Part shown: piece after piece, positions 3,612-5,217 of the stretch
How positions within the stretch are numbered: position 1 is the first letter of the stretch
Layout of the letters: every line of letters starts with the position of its first letter
NCBI GenBank assembly: GCA_964387775.1
Contig: CAYLZO010000304.1
Location: 1 to 5,217 of the forward strand
Direction: 5' to 3'
Source of the DNA: CAYLZO01 sp964387775
Lineage (GTDB): Bacteria > Chloroflexota > Anaerolineae > JAAYZQ01
Length of the DNA stretch: 5,217 bases
Notes under the pieces: generated by a model
Databases searched by the model: none
Seen by the model: only the letters and a program-made list of their open reading frames with translations
Told to the model about the DNA's origin: nothing
Made by a program: the position numbers and the translations under genes

Positions 3612-5217
3612 ATGATCGGGCAGAAAAGCCATCACAACCGGCATTGGCTGGCTCTGAGTGTGACGGGATTCTTGCTGGCCCTCCTCGTCTGGGCCTTGCT
3701 GGGCGCCTTTTCCCCGGCCCAGGGGCAACCGGCCGGGGAAAGCGCCCTGTCGGCCCGCGAGCGCTTTGGCTTTGTGGCCACCGCGTCCGACTGGCGCGAG
3801 GCATTTGACGTCGGCCAGCTTCGGGCCGGCTGGTACGTCGATGCGACCCAACCCACCTGCGATCCCGCCCCCGAGGGCATGGAGCGCGCCGCCCTGCTCC
3901 GCGTGCACGCCGGCTACACCGTCGCCCCCAGCAAGCTGGGGCCCATGGTGGACAACCATCCCGGCGGGCTGTGGCTGGTCGGCAACGAGCCCGACTGCAT
4001 CTGGCAGGACAACGTCGAGCCGGAAGAGTACGCGCGCATCTACCACGACGTCTACACCTTTATCAAGGGCCGCGACCCGACGAGCCGGGTCTCGCCCGGC
4101 GGCATCGTGCAGGCGACCCCCCTGCGCCTCCAGTGGCTGGACCGCGTGCTGGCCGCTTACCAAAACCAGTACGGCCAGCCCCTGCCCGTGGACGTCTGGA
4201 ACATCCACAACGCCATCCTCAACGAGCAGGCGGGCGGCTGGGGGGCCGACATCCCGCCGGGCATCGACGCCACGGAGGGCGTCCTCCGCTCGGTGGACGA
4301 CAACGACGACCTGGCCATCTTTGAGGACCAGATCTGGACCTTCCGGCAGTGGATGGCCGACAAGGGCTATGGCGGCTACCCGCTCATCGTGACCGAATAC
4401 GGCGTGCTCATGCCCGACGACTATGGCTTTGACGCGGACCGGGTCAAAGCCTTTATGTCGGCTACCTTTGACTTTTTCCAGAACACGACCGATCCGACCC
4501 TGGGCGACCCCGGCGACGGGGGCCGCCTGGTGCAGCGCTGGGCCTGGTTCAGCCTCGACGTCCAGCCCTGGGACCCCCTCACCGGCGAAGGATTCAACGG
4601 CAACCTTTTCGACCCTGATACGACGGCCATGACCGCCTTTGGCCAGCACTACGCCGGCCACACGGCGGCCTTCCCCCCGCTGGACTACGTGGAGCTCGAG
4701 CCCGGCGTGCTGCGGACCACGCCGGTTTCCGCCCTGCCCGCGCCGACCCAGACCCTGACCCGGCAGCTCGCTGTCAAGGTCGTGAACGACGGCACCGTGG
4801 CCGCCGGCTCCTTCCAGGTGACCCTGGCCTACGACGGCCCGGCCAGCGGGGCCTTGACCGAGACCGTCCCCGGCCTGGCAGGGGCCTCGTCCGACTGGGT
4901 CACCTTCACCCTACCCAACCTCTCCCTGGGCAGCTACGACCTGGCCCTTGACCTCGATCCGGCCCGGCAGGTGGCCGAGTCGTCCGAATGTAACAACGAC
5001 GGGGCGGCCAGGCTCGTCGTCCCCAGCGACCAACGCTATCTGCCCATTGTCAGCCGTCAGCCGTCAACCATCAGCCGTCAGCCATCAGCCGTCAATACCC
5101 AATCCCCAATATCCAATATCCAATATCCAGTATCCAGTATCCATTCCCCAACTTCCGGCTTTGAGGAATTCATCGTCCCCACCGCGGCCAGCTACCCCGC
5201 CCAGATCGCCCTCGACG
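3612..5217 (+). CDS. Exported GH-A-type glycosidase-like protein with CARDB-like domain (3' end outside window)
   Basis: At least 535 codons, with no stop before the window edge. Residues 13-31 are a hydrophobic signal or anchor after a basic start (HHNRHW). Residues about 45-350 look like a TIM-barrel glycoside hydrolase of the GH-A type (Asl1-like region). LWLVGNEPD (120-128) supplies a candidate acid/base E126, VDVWNIHN (193-200) a typical inner strand, and LIVTEYG (258-264) a candidate nucleophile E262. Residues about 355-470 form a CARDB-like beta-sandwich (LAVKVVNDGTVAAGSFQVTL, then a late NND). Residues 480-514 are a linker encoded by a 7-bp tandem array. The sequence after it, FEEFIVPTAASYPAQIALD (517-535), resembles the start of a Vgb/NHL-like propeller blade, though too little is visible. 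Its position after the Wzc-like gene suggests action on, or attachment to, the surface polysaccharide. Substrate is unknown; a noncatalytic carbohydrate-binding role is also possible. Confidence 0.8.
   Translation, partial: MIGQKSHHNRHWLALSVTGFLLALLVWALLGAFSPAQGQPAGESALSARERFGFVATASDWREAFDVGQLRAGWYVDATQPTCDPAPEGMERAALLRVHAGYTVAPSKLGPMVDNHPGGLWLVGNEPDCIWQDNVEPEEYARIYHDVYTFIKGRDPTSRVSPGGIVQATPLRLQWLDRVLAAYQNQYGQPLPVDVWNIHNAILNEQAGGWGADIPPGIDATEGVLRSVDDNDDLAIFEDQIWTFRQWMADKGYGGYPLIVTEYGVLMPDDYGFDADRVKAFMSATFDFFQNTTDPTLGDPGDGGRLVQRWAWFSLDVQPWDPLTGEGFNGNLFDPDTTAMTAFGQHYAGHTAAFPPLDYVELEPGVLRTTPVSALPAPTQTLTRQLAVKVVNDGTVAAGSFQVTLAYDGPASGALTETVPGLAGASSDWVTFTLPNLSLGSYDLALDLDPARQVAESSECNNDGAARLVVPSDQRYLPIVSRQPSTISRQPSAVNTQSPISNIQYPVSSIHSPTSGFEEFIVPTAASYPAQIALD
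5049..5153 (+). repeat. Heptanucleotide tandem array (15 x 7 bp) inside a coding region
   Basis: Fifteen consecutive 7-base units can be laid out without gaps. GTCAGCC, GTCAGCC, GTCAACC, ATCAGCC, GTCAGCC, ATCAGCC and GTCAATA lead into CCCAATC, CCCAATA, two TCCAATA, two TCCAGTA, TCCATTC and CCCAACT. The centre CA(A/G) is nearly constant while the edges drift. The array is 105 bp, exactly 35 codons, so the frame is kept. Because 21 bp equals both three units and seven codons, the protein repeats every seven residues: VSRQPST, ISRQPSA, VNTQSPI, SNIQYPV, SSIHSPT. Base composition and codons (ATA, GTA, CCA, CAA) differ sharply from the GC-rich neighbours. The units resemble the short tandemly repeated heptamers (STRR) described in cyanobacteria. 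Confidence 0.85.

Noticed and set aside
3766..4392. + strand frame giving a Ser/Thr/Arg/Pro-rich 208-residue product
   Set aside because: It is out of frame with the gene at 3612, which codes through the same bases with domain-like sequence; the composition is typical of a shifted GC-rich frame.
3351..4661. Long - strand open frame opposite the exported glycosidase-like gene
   Set aside because: It overlaps two supported + genes and a hairpin. The + frame from 3612 has a signal segment, an ideal ribosome site and catalytic-type motifs.
5049..5153. CRISPR array
   Set aside because: Units are 7 bp and contiguous with no spacers; this is a simple tandem heptamer array.

Overview
The window is GC-rich (mostly G/C third codon positions) bacterial DNA. 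The gene types, the GTCATTGCG palindromes and the heptanucleotide array suggest a Chloroflexota-type environmental bacterium (Anaerolineae-like), but this is a guess from style; no rRNA or other marker gene is present. All recognisable genes are on the + strand.

Layout: (1) Positions 1-71 are the end of a gene whose product finishes in a membrane anchor, followed by a strong intrinsic terminator (109-143). (2) Positions 144-846 are a decayed accessory island. It holds a GTCATTGCG-type palindromic repeat, a good sigma70-type promoter, and a small antitoxin-like gene cut in two by a 173-bp MITE-like element. The element has about 20-bp terminal inverted repeats and an 8-bp target duplication. 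The island closes with a second terminator hairpin almost identical to the first. (3) Positions 922-3508 are an exopolysaccharide initiation and control module. A monotopic phosphoglycosyl transferase (973-1596) has its own near-consensus promoter. A Wzz/Wzc-type chain-length protein fused to a BY-kinase domain with a tyrosine-rich tail (1823-3508) has an extended -10 promoter. (4) From 3612 to the right edge runs an open gene for a large exported protein: signal segment, TIM-barrel glycoside-hydrolase-like domain, CARDB-like beta-sandwich, a linker encoded by fifteen tandem 7-bp repeats, and the start of another domain.

How the genes work together (inference): the transferase would load the first sugar phosphate onto undecaprenyl phosphate. 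The Wzc-like protein would control polymer length and export through ATP-dependent tyrosine phosphorylation. The exported glycosidase-like protein could trim or bind the surface polymer. The most unusual items are the MITE-split antitoxin gene, whose uninterrupted frame can be read across the duplication, and the heptanucleotide array that is translated in frame as a five-times-repeated heptapeptide linker.
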